Shown: positions 51,648-59,702, counted from the first letter of the stretch. The stretch is 64,000 nt of DNA from Streptomyces lanatus (GCF_014655715.1 NZ_BNBM01000016.1:124001-188000), one strand, 5' to 3'. Program-made: numbers and translations. Notes: a model not told the origin generated them from the sequence alone.

Positions 51648-52769
51648 ATGGCAGCGACGGCACCCCGCCCCCGCACCACCACCCGCGACCCCGAGGAACT
51701 CACCCGCCGCCTCACCGCGTGGCTCGGCACCCGGCTGCCCGGCGCGAAGGCGGTCGGCGTCAGCGTCCCCGAGTCCAACGGGCTGTCCAGCGAGACCCTG
51801 CTCTTCGAAATCGACCACCCGGAACCCTTCGGCATCGACCACCCCGAACCGCCCGTGCGGGCCTGCGCGTTGCGGCTCGCGGCGGATCCGGCGGCGTACA
51901 CCGTCTTCCCGGTCTACGACATGCCGCGTCAGTACCGGACGATGCGGCTGGTCGCCGAGCGGTCCGACGTCCCCGTGCCGAAAGTGCTGTGGCTGGAGGA
52001 GGACCCCGGCCCGCTGGGGGCGCCCTTCTTCGTCATGGAGCGCGTCGAGGGCCGCGTGCCCCCGGACGTCATGCCGTACACCTACGAGGGCAACTGGCTG
52101 CACACGGCGCGCGACGAGGAGCGCGAGCGGCTGGAGGCGGCGACGGTCGGGCTGCTGGCCCGGCTGCACGACCAAGTTCCGGCGGCAGAGGCCGAGTTCC
52201 TGGCCCTCCCGGGTGACGGGGACGCACTGCGGCGGCACGTCACGGCCCAACGCGCTTACTACGAATGGGTGGTTGACGGACTCGCGCGTTCACCCCTGAT
52301 CGAGGACGCCTTCGCACGGCTGGAGGAACTCTGGCCGCGCGAACCGGGCACGCCGGTGCTGAACTGGGGCGACGCGCGGATCGGCAACATCGTCTACGAC
52401 GGTTTTGAACCCGTGGCCGTCCTGGACTGGGAGATGGCGGCGCTCGCCCCGCGCGAGGTCGACCTCGGCTGGACGGTGTATCTGCACCGCTTCTTCCAGG
52501 ACCTGACGGTCGCCTTCGGACAGCGCGGGCTGCCGGACTTCCTGCGCCGCGACCGGATCGAGGCCCGCTACGCCGACCTCACCGGCCACACCCCGCGTGA
52601 CATGGACTTCTACACGCTGTACGCCGCCCTGCGGCACGCCGTCGTCATGCTGCGGATCGCCTACCGCCAGGCCCACTTCGGCGAAGTCGCCGTCCCGGCG
52701 GACCCGGACACACTGATCCTGCACCACGGCAGCCTGCGAGCCATGGTGCAGGGCAGCTACTGGAGTTGA
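51648..52769 (+). CDS. APH-fold small-molecule kinase (ACAD10/LvaA-like)
   Basis: A 373-residue aminoglycoside-phosphotransferase fold. FFVMERVEGRVPPDV is the hinge. The catalytic loop is LNWGDARIGNIVYDG, where Asp is kept but the usual His is replaced (NWGD), followed by VLDWEMAALAPREVDLGW, the metal-binding DxE/D segment. The NWGD-R-GN form is typical of the subgroup related to ACAD10/11 and LvaA, which phosphorylate 4-hydroxyacyl-CoA, rather than of antibiotic kinases. It starts 12 nt after the hydratase-like gene. Confidence 0.8.
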   Translation: MAATAPRPRTTTRDPEELTRRLTAWLGTRLPGAKAVGVSVPESNGLSSETLLFEIDHPEPFGIDHPEPPVRACALRLAADPAAYTVFPVYDMPRQYRTMRLVAERSDVPVPKVLWLEEDPGPLGAPFFVMERVEGRVPPDVMPYTYEGNWLHTARDEERERLEAATVGLLARLHDQVPAAEAEFLALPGDGDALRRHVTAQRAYYEWVVDGLARSPLIEDAFARLEELWPREPGTPVLNWGDARIGNIVYDGFEPVAVLDWEMAALAPREVDLGWTVYLHRFFQDLTVAFGQRGLPDFLRRDRIEARYADLTGHTPRDMDFYTLYAALRHAVVMLRIAYRQAHFGEVAVPADPDTLILHHGSLRAMVQGSYWS

Positions 52770-52779
52770 GCGAGGCGGC

Positions 52780-53217
52780 TCAGGCGGCCTGACGGCGCAT
52801 CTCAGGCACCCGCATGGGGCGCGAGCCCGGCCCGCCGACGTGCGAGAAGGGCTGGGTCCGCCAGTCCAGCCCCTGAGGGAGCGTCAACAGCAGGGCGGTG
52901 TCCTGCTCCTGGGGCTCGTCCGACTCGTCCGCGGAGCGGGCCTCGGCGGCCCGGCGGCCCGTACCGGCGCAGACCGTGAGGCCGAACGGGTTCCACGGCG
53001 AGGCGCACAGCGCGTGCTCCGGCAGGACGTCCTCGTCCGCCAGGAGAGCGATGGGCTGTGCGCAGTCCGGGCAGATCACCCGGTACATCTCGAAGGTGTC
53101 GTACGCGTCGAGCTCGTCGTCCTCCAGGGCGTCGGGTTCGACACCCTCCGGAGCGGGCTCGATGACCGGCTGCTGCCGCTTGGGCGTGGTACGACCAGGG
53201 CGCTTAAGACTCTGCAT
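52780..53217 (-). CDS. Uncharacterised acidic protein with CPxC motif
   Basis: 145 residues. A basic N-terminus (SLKRPGRTTPKRQQP) is followed by an acidic stretch (EGVEPDALEDDELDAYD), then MYRVICPDCAQPIALL and ALCASPWNPFGLTVCAG. Four cysteines are in two pairs, which could bind zinc. Such short Streptomyces proteins are annotated as hypothetical. It converges on the kinase gene 10 bp away. Confidence 0.7.
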   Translation of the reverse strand: MQSLKRPGRTTPKRQQPVIEPAPEGVEPDALEDDELDAYDTFEMYRVICPDCAQPIALLADEDVLPEHALCASPWNPFGLTVCAGTGRRAAEARSADESDEPQEQDTALLLTLPQGLDWRTQPFSHVGGPGSRPMRVPEMRRQAA

Positions 53218-53372
53218 GGGATTCTCCCCCTCGGGCTGGGCCGTGAAGGCACTGCGGCCTCGACCACAGCAAGCACTTCCCGCCTGATCTCGGCGTTAAT
53301 CACGGGAACATCACGGAGCCTGTTCGAGGCCTGTGGCCTTCGTCACATGCCTCCCGCAGGTGCCCGTCGCGG

Positions 53373-53426
53373 CCGGTTTGTCCCTCAGGCGGCGCACAGC
53401 CGGTGCCCCGCCACATCACAAACCGG
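53373..53426. promoter_or_regulatory. Split 9-bp inverted repeat before the second Lrp gene
   Basis: CCGGTTTGT (53373-53381) is repeated inverted as ACAAACCGG (53418-53426), 45 bp centre to centre, 60 bp before the Lrp start. It is a possible pair of operators for an oligomeric Lrp protein. Confidence 0.4.
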
Positions 53427-53485
53427 GCATGACCTGGGCTGCTGAGGTATCCGATGAGATCAGCCGCACTGTAGGTTCTTGCGCC

Positions 53486-53926
53486 ATGGAGGAGCTGGAC
53501 CGACAAATCGTGCAGCTGCTCGTCAAGGACGGGCGGATGAGCTACACCGACCTGGGCAAGGCCACCGGCCTGTCCACGTCGGCCGTGCACCAGCGGGTGC
53601 GGCGGCTGGAGCAGCGTGGCGTCATTCGCGGCTATGCCGCGGTCGTGGACCCCGAGGCGGTGGGGCTGCCCATGACCGCGTTCATCTCGGTGAAACCCTT
53701 CGATCCCAGCGCGCCGGACGACATCGCGGACCGGCTGGCGGACGTTCCCGAGATCGAGGCGTGCCACAGCGTGGCGGGTGACGAGAACTACATCCTCAAG
53801 GTGCGGGTGGCCACACCGCACGAGCTGGAGGAGTTGCTGGCCCGGGTGCGGTCGCTGGCGGGGGTTTCCACCCGGACGACGGTGGTTCTGTCCACTCCGT
53901 ATGAGGCCAGGCCGCCGAAGATCTGA
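53486..53926 (+). CDS. Lrp/AsnC-family regulator (BkdR-like)
   Basis: 146 residues. The N-terminal HTH (MSYTDLGKATGLSTSAVHQRVRRLEQRGVI) is at about 16-45 and the C-terminal RAM domain at about 65-140 (VAGDENYILKVRV, TTVVLSTPYEA). There is no ribosome binding site; TAGGTT (53472-53477) lies 8 nt before ATG 53486, which is the expected -10 position for a leaderless mRNA. It precedes an amidohydrolase by 52 nt. The target is unknown; autoregulation is likely for the family. Confidence 0.88.
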   Translation: MEELDRQIVQLLVKDGRMSYTDLGKATGLSTSAVHQRVRRLEQRGVIRGYAAVVDPEAVGLPMTAFISVKPFDPSAPDDIADRLADVPEIEACHSVAGDENYILKVRVATPHELEELLARVRSLAGVSTRTTVVLSTPYEARPPKI

Positions 53927-53978
53927 ATCGGTGCCCCCTGTCCGGAGGCCCGCGGCCTGAGGCGCGAGACTGTTCCCC

Positions 53979-55583
53979 ATGAGTGACACCTCCGCCCAGC
54001 CGCAGACCGTTCTCCTCCGTAGAGGGGAAGTCCACAGTCCCGCCGATCCCTTCGCCACCGCGATGGTCGTGGAGCGCGGGCAGGTCGCCTGGGTCGGGTC
54101 CGAAGGGGCCGCCGACGCCTTCGCCGAGGGCGTGGACGAGGTCGTCGATCTGGACGGTGCGCTGGTCACCCCCGCGTTCACCGACGCGCATGTGCACACC
54201 ACCGCCACGGGCCTCGCCCTGACCGGGCTCGACCTGTCCGGTGCGCCGACCCTGGAAGCGGCGCTCGGTCTGGTACGGGACTTCGCCGGCGCCCGGCCGG
54301 ACGACCGGGTTCTGCTCGGGCACGGTTGGGACGCCTCCCGCTGGCCCGGCGGGCGTCCGCCGACGCGCGGTGAGCTCGACGAGGCCACCGGTGGGCGGCC
54401 GCTGTACCTGTCCCGTATCGACGTCCACTCGGCCGTCGTCAGCACCGCCCTGCTGGACATGGTGCCCGGCGACCTCGGAGCCGTCGACGGTCCGCTCGTC
54501 GCCGATGCCCATCACGCCGTACGGGCCGCCGCGCTCGCCTCCATCACGCCCGCCCAGCGCATCGAGGCGCAGCGGGCCGCGCTGGCGCACGCCGCCTCCC
54601 TCGGGATCGGCACCGTCCATGAGTGCGGCGGGCCGGACATCTCCTCCGAGGACGACTTCAGCGGGCTGCTCCGGCTGGCCGCCGAGGAGGCCGGCCCGCG
54701 GGTCGTCGGCTACTGGGCCGAGCAGGACGTGGCCAAGGCGCGGGAGTTGGGCGCGGTCGGCGCGGCCGGTGATCTCTTCGTCGACGGCGCCCTCGGCTCG
54801 CACACCGCCTGTCTGCACCAGCCGTACGCCGACGCCGCCCACACCGGCACCGCCTACCTGGACGCGGCCGACGTCGCCTCCCATGTGGCCGCCTGCACCG
54901 AGGCAGGCCTCCAGGCGGGCTTCCACGCGATCGGCGACGCCGCCGTGACCGCCGTGGTGGAGGGCGTGCGCGCCGCCGCAGAGAAGGTCGGCCTCGCTCG
55001 GGTCCGGGCCGCCCGGCACCGGGTCGAGCACGCCGAGATGCTCACGCCCGAGTCCGTCGCGGCCTTCGCGGAGCTGGGCCTCACGGCGTCCGTGCAGCCC
55101 GCCTTCGACGCGCTGTGGGGCGGTGAGGAGGGCATGTACGCCCAGCGCCTCGGCGGCGAGCGTGCGCGTTCCCTGAACCCCTTCGCGGCCCTGCTGCGGG
55201 CCGGGGTCCCGCTGGCCTTCGGATCCGACAGCCCCGTCACACCCCTCGACCCCTGGGGCACGGTCCGCGCCGCCGCCTTCCATCACACGCCCGAGCACCG
55301 GGTGTCGGTGCGCGCCGCGTTCACGGCGCACACGCGCGGCGGCTGGCGGGCCGTGGGGCGGGATGACGCCGGGATCCTGGTGCCGGGCGCGCCCGCCGAC
55401 TACGCCGTGTGGCGCACCGACGAACTGGTGGTCCAGGCCCCCGACGACCGGGTAGCGCGCTGGTCCACCGACCCGCGCTCCGGCACCCCCGGCCTGCCCG
55501 ACCTGACCCCGGGCCATGACCTCCCGGTCTGCCTCAGCACGGTGGTGGGCGGACGAACGGTCTTCGTACGGCCGGGCGAGTGA
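53979..55583 (+). CDS. Amidohydrolase family 3 (YtcJ-like)
   Basis: 534 residues. A small N-terminal beta domain leads to VTPAFTDAHVHTT (metal ligands HxH), HECGGPD, FHAIGDAAV (metal His and Asp), HRVEHAEML and LAFGSDSPVTPLDPW, all expected for this group, and a C-terminal beta segment closes the fold. Related enzymes hydrolyse N-substituted formamides and amides. The real substrate is unknown. The start ATG 53979 has no clear ribosome binding site and could be leaderless. Confidence 0.88.
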   Translation: MSDTSAQPQTVLLRRGEVHSPADPFATAMVVERGQVAWVGSEGAADAFAEGVDEVVDLDGALVTPAFTDAHVHTTATGLALTGLDLSGAPTLEAALGLVRDFAGARPDDRVLLGHGWDASRWPGGRPPTRGELDEATGGRPLYLSRIDVHSAVVSTALLDMVPGDLGAVDGPLVADAHHAVRAAALASITPAQRIEAQRAALAHAASLGIGTVHECGGPDISSEDDFSGLLRLAAEEAGPRVVGYWAEQDVAKARELGAVGAAGDLFVDGALGSHTACLHQPYADAAHTGTAYLDAADVASHVAACTEAGLQAGFHAIGDAAVTAVVEGVRAAAEKVGLARVRAARHRVEHAEMLTPESVAAFAELGLTASVQPAFDALWGGEEGMYAQRLGGERARSLNPFAALLRAGVPLAFGSDSPVTPLDPWGTVRAAAFHHTPEHRVSVRAAFTAHTRGGWRAVGRDDAGILVPGAPADYAVWRTDELVVQAPDDRVARWSTDPRSGTPGLPDLTPGHDLPVCLSTVVGGRTVFVRPGE

Positions 55584-55692
55584 TCTCCCGGGGTGGCGCG
55601 AACTCGATCATCGCGCGGCGCCCCGTCGCGCGACCTGCGCATCCTCTGCGCTGACCAGCGAAGGAGGGGAAAACCCGCAGGTCAAACGGCTG

Positions 55693-55723
55693 TTGACAGG
55701 CGGCGGCCCGGGGCCGGTAGGTT
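55693..55723 (+). promoter_or_regulatory. Consensus vegetative promoter
   Basis: TTGACA (55693-55698), a 19-nt spacer and TAGGTT (55718-55723) form a near-consensus HrdB-type promoter, with transcription expected from about 55730. The nearest start codon downstream is 410 nt away. Confidence 0.65.
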
Positions 55724-56141
55724 CGGCCGAGTCCACCACCGGACGCCCGACCGGACAACCGAGGAACTTCCGGGAAACCCGTCGCAACGCCGCTGGGTCA
55801 GGGACGGTGTGCCGCACCGGGGCACCGCCACTGGGAGCCAGGCTCAGCGCTCGCGCGGCGACGACGGAACTTTCCGGCCGATCGGGGAGGTGTGACCCGG
55901 GTGGGGCCCGGGCGCTCAGTAGACAACGGCTTTCGGTCGATCCGCAGCCAGCGGTTCCCAGGTCGGCCCGAAGGGCGCCGGGCCCCCATCCGCAGCATCG
56001 GCCAGACCGGCGTACGGTCACGCGAAACCCGCACTTACCCCGCTCTTGTGGAATCGACACCGCCATACGAACGTGCAGTCACGTCAGCGCAGGCAGCGCC
56101 CACTAAGGTGGAAGTCTGCGTACAGAAGTGAAGGGGCAGCA
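55724..56141 (+). other. Long non-coding leader or small RNA region
   Basis: No convincing gene lies between the promoter and the glycosyltransferase. Structures include a CGGTG/CACCG hairpin near 55804-55818 and CCCGGG-TGGGG-CCCGGG (55896-55912). The latter could end a small RNA of about 180 nt. A short frame at 55892-56131 (79 aa) has no ribosome binding site and no family resemblance. I compared it by eye with cobalamin, glycine, TPP, FMN and c-di-AMP riboswitch motifs and saw no match. Confidence 0.45.
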
Positions 56142-56942
56142 GTGAACGACGGCGACGGGGATCTCGCGGCACAGGACCGGGGGAAGCGGTTCGGGCCGCT
56201 CGGCACGGCGTTGGTGATCATTCCGACCTATAACGAGGCGGAGAACATCAAGAGCATCGTCGGCCGGGTCCGCAAGGCGGTGCCGGACGCCCATGTGCTG
56301 GTGGCCGACGACAACAGCCCCGACGGCACCGGGAAGCTCGCGGACGAACTGGCCGCCGAGGACGACCACGTCCAGGTCCTGCACCGCAAGGGCAAGGAGG
56401 GCCTCGGCGCCGCCTACCTCGCGGGCTTCCGCTGGGGCATCGAGCACGACTACGGCGTCCTGATCGAGATGGACGCCGACGGCTCCCACCAGCCCGAGGA
56501 ACTGCCCCGACTGCTGACCGCCCTCAAGGGCGCCGATCTGGTCCTCGGCTCCCGCTGGGTGCCCGGCGGCCGGGTGGTGAACTGGCCCAAGTCCCGCGAG
56601 TTCATCTCCCGCGGCGGCAGCCTGTACTCCCGCGTCGCCCTGGACCTGCCGCTGCGCGACATCACCGGCGGCTACCGCGCCTTCCGCCGCGAGACCCTTC
56701 AGGGCCTCGGCCTGGACGACGTGGCCTCCCAGGGCTACTGCTTCCAGGTCGACCTCGCCCGCCGCGCGGTCAAGGCCGGGTACCACGTCGTCGAGGTGCC
56801 GATCACCTTCGTCGAGCGCGAACTGGGTGACTCGAAGATGAGCCGCGACATCCTGGTCGAGGCGCTGTGGCGGGTCACCACATGGGGAGCGCAGGAGCGC
56901 GTGGGCAAGCTGATGGGGCGCGGCAAGCCGTCGAAGCCGTAG
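56142..56942 (+). CDS. ppm1: Polyprenol-phosphate mannose synthase-type glycosyltransferase
   Basis: A 266-residue GT2 enzyme with LVIIPTYNEAENI, VADDNSPDGTG, EMDADGSHQPEELPRLL (DxD-type metal site) and GSRWVPGGRVVNWPKSREFISRGGSLYSR. This is the dolichol/polyprenol-phosphate mannose synthase pattern. It makes polyprenyl-phosphate mannose for protein O-mannosylation and cell-envelope glycans. Unlike mycobacterial Ppm1 there is no fused membrane domain. GTG 56142 follows AAGGGG. fxsA follows. Confidence 0.9.
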   Translation: MNDGDGDLAAQDRGKRFGPLGTALVIIPTYNEAENIKSIVGRVRKAVPDAHVLVADDNSPDGTGKLADELAAEDDHVQVLHRKGKEGLGAAYLAGFRWGIEHDYGVLIEMDADGSHQPEELPRLLTALKGADLVLGSRWVPGGRVVNWPKSREFISRGGSLYSRVALDLPLRDITGGYRAFRRETLQGLGLDDVASQGYCFQVDLARRAVKAGYHVVEVPITFVERELGDSKMSRDILVEALWRVTTWGAQERVGKLMGRGKPSKP

Positions 56943-56989
56943 GGCCGCCGCTTATCCCGCTCTGAGCCGGGCCCAGGCACACTGGACGC

Positions 56990-57544
56990 ATGACGACTGG
57001 CGCACCGACCCCGACGTATCCCGCCCGGCCCCGGCGCTCCCGGCTGCGCACCTTTCTGCCGCTGGGCATCGCCGCGTGGCTGGTGCTGGAGATCTGGCTG
57101 CTGACCGTGGTCGCGGGCGCGACGAGCGGGCTGGTCGTGTTCCTGCTGCTTGTCGCCGGTCTGGTGCTCGGCTCGGTGGTGATCAAGCGGGCGGGCCGGC
57201 GGGCGTTCCAGGCGCTGAACGAGGCTCTGCAGCGCGGCGGCACCCCGGCGAGCGGCGGTGGCAACGGGCTGATGATGCTGGGCGGCCTGCTGATCATGCT
57301 GCCGGGTCTGGTCTCGGACGCGCTGGGTCTGCTGCTGCTGATCCCGCCGGTCCAGAAGGCCCTGAGCGGTTATGCCGAGCGGACCTTCGAGCGCAAGGTG
57401 CGTGAGGCCACCCCCGGTTCACTCGGTGACGCCTTCCAGCAGGCCCGGATGCACCGCCCCGACGGCAAGGTCGTACAGGGCGAGGTCATCAGGCAGGAGC
57501 CGGGCGACGAGCCCGAGGAGCCGAGGCCGCCGCTCACCCGCTGA
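56990..57544 (+). CDS. fxsA: FxsA family membrane protein
   Basis: 184 residues. Three membrane segments (about 22-40, 45-62, 95-118) carry the FxsA marks WLVLEIWLLTVVAGATSGLVVFLLLV and GGLLIMLPGLVSDALGLLLLIPP, followed by a hydrophilic C-terminal tail. In E. coli FxsA suppresses F-exclusion of phage T7; its role in actinobacteria is unknown. Start ATG 56990. The stop region lies in a short tandem repeat, and a very strong terminator follows. Confidence 0.9.
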   Translation: MTTGAPTPTYPARPRRSRLRTFLPLGIAAWLVLEIWLLTVVAGATSGLVVFLLLVAGLVLGSVVIKRAGRRAFQALNEALQRGGTPASGGGNGLMMLGGLLIMLPGLVSDALGLLLLIPPVQKALSGYAERTFERKVREATPGSLGDAFQQARMHRPDGKVVQGEVIRQEPGDEPEEPRPPLTR

Positions 57545-57590
57545 TCGCGGGGCTCACTCGCTGATCACGCAGGGCTCACCCGCTGATCAC
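57532..57590. repeat. Three-copy tandem repeat at the fxsA 3' end
   Basis: GCTCACCCGCTGATCGC (57532-57548), GCTCACTCGCTGATCAC (57552-57568) and GCTCACCCGCTGATCAC (57574-57590), with periods of 20 and 22 bp. The first copy contains the fxsA stop codon, so the copies behind it look like duplications of the gene end. Confidence 0.75.
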
Positions 57591-57620
57591 AGGGCGACGA
57601 TCACAGGGCAACGCACGAAA

Positions 57621-57661
57621 CCGCAGGTGCCGTACGTCACACTGACGTACGGCACCTGCGG
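57621..57661. terminator. 19-bp bidirectional hairpin between fxsA and rbpA
   Basis: A perfect 19-bp stem (57621-57639 with 57643-57661) with the 3-nt loop CAC lies between two converging genes. It is the longest perfect hairpin in the window. Confidence 0.95.
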
Positions 57662-57690
57662 TATCGGGTGCGCTTGTTACCGGCTTCCCG

Positions 57691-58065
57691 CTAGGCGGAC
57701 TTGCGGCTGTCCCGGGGGTGAACCGCGATGTTCATCGCCCCCGAACGCAGAACGGCGAGACGCTCCTCGAGGACCTCTTCGAGTTCCTCGCGGGTCCGCC
57801 GCTCCATCAGCATGTCCCAATGTGTACGCGCGGGCTTGGCCTTCTTCTCCTCAGGGCCGTCGCCGTCCACGAGGAGTGCCTGGGCTCCGCAGACCTTGCA
57901 CTCCCACTCCGGCGGGATCTCCGCCTCGACCGAGAAGGGCATCTCGAAACGATGCCCCTTCTCGCATGCGTACTCCACGGCCTGGCGCGGGGCCAGGTCG
58001 ATGCCGCGGTCCGTCTCGTAGCTGGTCACCACGAGGCGCGTGCCGCGAAGAGCTCGCTCACTCAT
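57691..58065 (-). CDS. rbpA: RNA polymerase-binding protein RbpA
   Basis: 124 residues. An N-terminal tail is followed by the core domain with zinc ligands C34, H38, C56 and C59 (YACEKGHRFEMPF and WECKVCGAQALL), a linker, and the C-terminal sigma-interaction domain (RTHWDMLMERRTREELEEVLEERLAVLR). It binds principal sigma factors and RNA polymerase and stabilises open complexes; in Streptomyces it also aids rifampicin tolerance. GGGAGG precedes ATG 58065. A sigma-R promoter lies 62-88 bp upstream. Confidence 0.97.
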   Translation of the reverse strand: MSERALRGTRLVVTSYETDRGIDLAPRQAVEYACEKGHRFEMPFSVEAEIPPEWECKVCGAQALLVDGDGPEEKKAKPARTHWDMLMERRTREELEEVLEERLAVLRSGAMNIAVHPRDSRKSA

Positions 58066-58126
58066 GAATCGTGCCTCCCGGGCTTGTCGCCCACAGGACA
58101 GGTGTCGCTGTCGTCGTCATCCGGTC

Positions 58127-58153
58127 AACGTCCGGTCGGCGGTAAAGATTCCC
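58127..58153 (-). promoter_or_regulatory. Sigma-R (disulfide stress) promoter of rbpA
   Basis: On the minus strand GGGAAT (58153-58148), exactly 18 nt, then GTT (58129-58127), matching the sigma-R consensus GGAAT-N18-GTT. This agrees with the known sigma-R control of rbpA in S. coelicolor. Confidence 0.85.
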
Positions 58154-58236
58154 GTTCCGCGTCACGTTCCGGGTCGTGCGTCGCCGTCGTAGCCGCAGCC
58201 TTGCTGACCAATGTCGTACCCACCGGCGCCCGGTTT

Positions 58237-58260
58237 GTCACATCTGCTAGCAGATGTAAC
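58237..58260. promoter_or_regulatory. Unassigned 18-24-bp palindrome upstream of rbpA
   Basis: ACATCTGCTAGCAGATGT (58240-58257) is perfectly self-complementary. Including flanking GT/AC (58237-58238 and 58259-58260), the symmetry reaches 24 bp with one mismatched pair. It has no loop and is AT-rich for this genome, so it looks like a protein operator, not a terminator. It lies about 85 bp upstream of the sigma-R promoter. Confidence 0.6.
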
Positions 58261-58343
58261 CCAGCGTTTCGGCATCTTTGACGCGCAGTAACGGTACGCC
58301 TGGCAGGCCAAACGCGTACACTACCGCCCTTTCGTTCGGAACG

Positions 58344-59702
58344 CTAAATCGTGGTCGGCACCGGATTGCCCGCGTCGCTGATCGCCCGGCGCACCGGGAC
58401 CCTCGCGAGCAGGGCGAACCCGATGACGAAGAACGCCACGAGCGAGATGATCGCGTCCCGATAACTCCCGGTCAGCTGGTAGGTGAGCCCGAACAGCAGG
58501 GGGCCAAGCCAGCTCATGCCCCGGTCGCTCATCTCGTACGCCGAGAAGTATTCGGCCTCCTTGCCCGGCGGGACCAGATGCGAGAACAGGGACCGGGACA
58601 GGGCCTGGCTGCCGCCCAGCACCAGCCCGATTCCGCCCGCCAGCACGAAGAACCACGCGGGCGCCCCGGCCGGCAGGAAGTACCCGACCGCCAGCGTCAC
58701 CGTCCAGGCGATCAGTGAACCGAGGATCGTCCGTTTCGCCCCGTAGATGCGGGCCAGCCGCCCCATCGCCAGCGCCCCGGCCACCGCCAGGACCTGGACC
58801 AGCAGCACGGCGCCGATGAGCGTGGACTGTCCGAGGCCCAGTTCCTCGGAGCCGTAGATCGAGGCCTGGGAGATGACCGTCTGGATGCCGTCGTTGTAGA
58901 TCAGATAGGCGAGGAGGAAGGCCAGCGTCAGCGGGTGGCGGCGCATGTCGCGGACCGTCGCCGCGAGCTGGCGGAAGCCCATCGCGGTCCGTTCCTTCGC
59001 CGCCGGCCGGGTCGAGGAGCGGCGGTCGCGCAGGCGTCGCAGCGGGATCAGCGCGAAGGCGCCCCACCACAGGCCGGCCGAGGCGAGACAGATCCGTACG
59101 GCCATGCTCTCGGTGAGCCCGAAGGAGTCGTGTGCCAGGTACAGGACCAGGTTCACGATCAGCATCAGCGAGCCCGACGCATAGCCGAAGGCCCAGCCCC
59201 GGGAGGAGACCGCGTCGCGTTCCTCGGGCGGGGCGATCTGCGGGAGGTAGGAGTTGTAGAGCATCATCGCGACCGACTGGGCCGCGTTCGCGACGATCAG
59301 CAGGAGACCGCCGAGCAGATAGCGGTCGCCGCCCAGGAAGAACATCGCCGTGGTCGCCGTGGCCCCCACATAGGCGGCGACCGCGAGCAACGGCTTCTTG
59401 CGGCCGGAGCGGTCGGCGGCGGCGCCCACGAGCGGCATCACCAGCACGGCCACGATGACCGACAGCGACACCGAATACGCGAAGAACGAGCCCGCGCGCA
59501 CCGGGATGCCCAGCGGATGGACGAACCCGTCCGCGTCCGCCGCCTCCTCGGCGACCGACGTCAGATACGGGCCCAGGAACACGGTGAGCACGCTGGTCGA
59601 GTAGACCGAGCAGGCCCAGTCGTAGAAATACCAGCCGCGTTGCTCGCGGCGGCGCCCGGCGGCGTCGTCCGCCGCCTCCGTCCGCACGGTGTCGGTGCCC
59701 AC
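58344..59702 (-). CDS. Atg22/UMF1-like MFS transporter
   Basis: A 452-residue, 12-helix carrier with WYFYDWACSVYSTSVLTVFLGPYLT (the helix-1 signature of the UMF1/Atg22-like group) and GAAADRSGRKKPLLAVAAYVG in the first loop. It probably exports small metabolites; the yeast relative effluxes amino acids from the vacuole. The start is GTG 59702. The downstream gap to rbpA holds a palindrome and no terminator hairpin I can see. Confidence 0.88.
   Translation of the reverse strand: MGTDTVRTEAADDAAGRRREQRGWYFYDWACSVYSTSVLTVFLGPYLTSVAEEAADADGFVHPLGIPVRAGSFFAYSVSLSVIVAVLVMPLVGAAADRSGRKKPLLAVAAYVGATATTAMFFLGGDRYLLGGLLLIVANAAQSVAMMLYNSYLPQIAPPEERDAVSSRGWAFGYASGSLMLIVNLVLYLAHDSFGLTESMAVRICLASAGLWWGAFALIPLRRLRDRRSSTRPAAKERTAMGFRQLAATVRDMRRHPLTLAFLLAYLIYNDGIQTVISQASIYGSEELGLGQSTLIGAVLLVQVLAVAGALAMGRLARIYGAKRTILGSLIAWTVTLAVGYFLPAGAPAWFFVLAGGIGLVLGGSQALSRSLFSHLVPPGKEAEYFSAYEMSDRGMSWLGPLLFGLTYQLTGSYRDAIISLVAFFVIGFALLARVPVRRAISDAGNPVPTTI

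Noticed and set aside
55730..55900. Cobalamin-like riboswitch before the mannose synthase
   Set aside because: CCACTG and GAGGAA fragments are present, but the GGTGNAA core and B12-box (AGCCAGGAGACCTGCC type) are absent.
58240..58257. Palindrome upstream of rbpA as terminator of the MFS gene
   Set aside because: It has almost no loop, a low GC content for the genome and no downstream T-run; a protein-binding site fits better.
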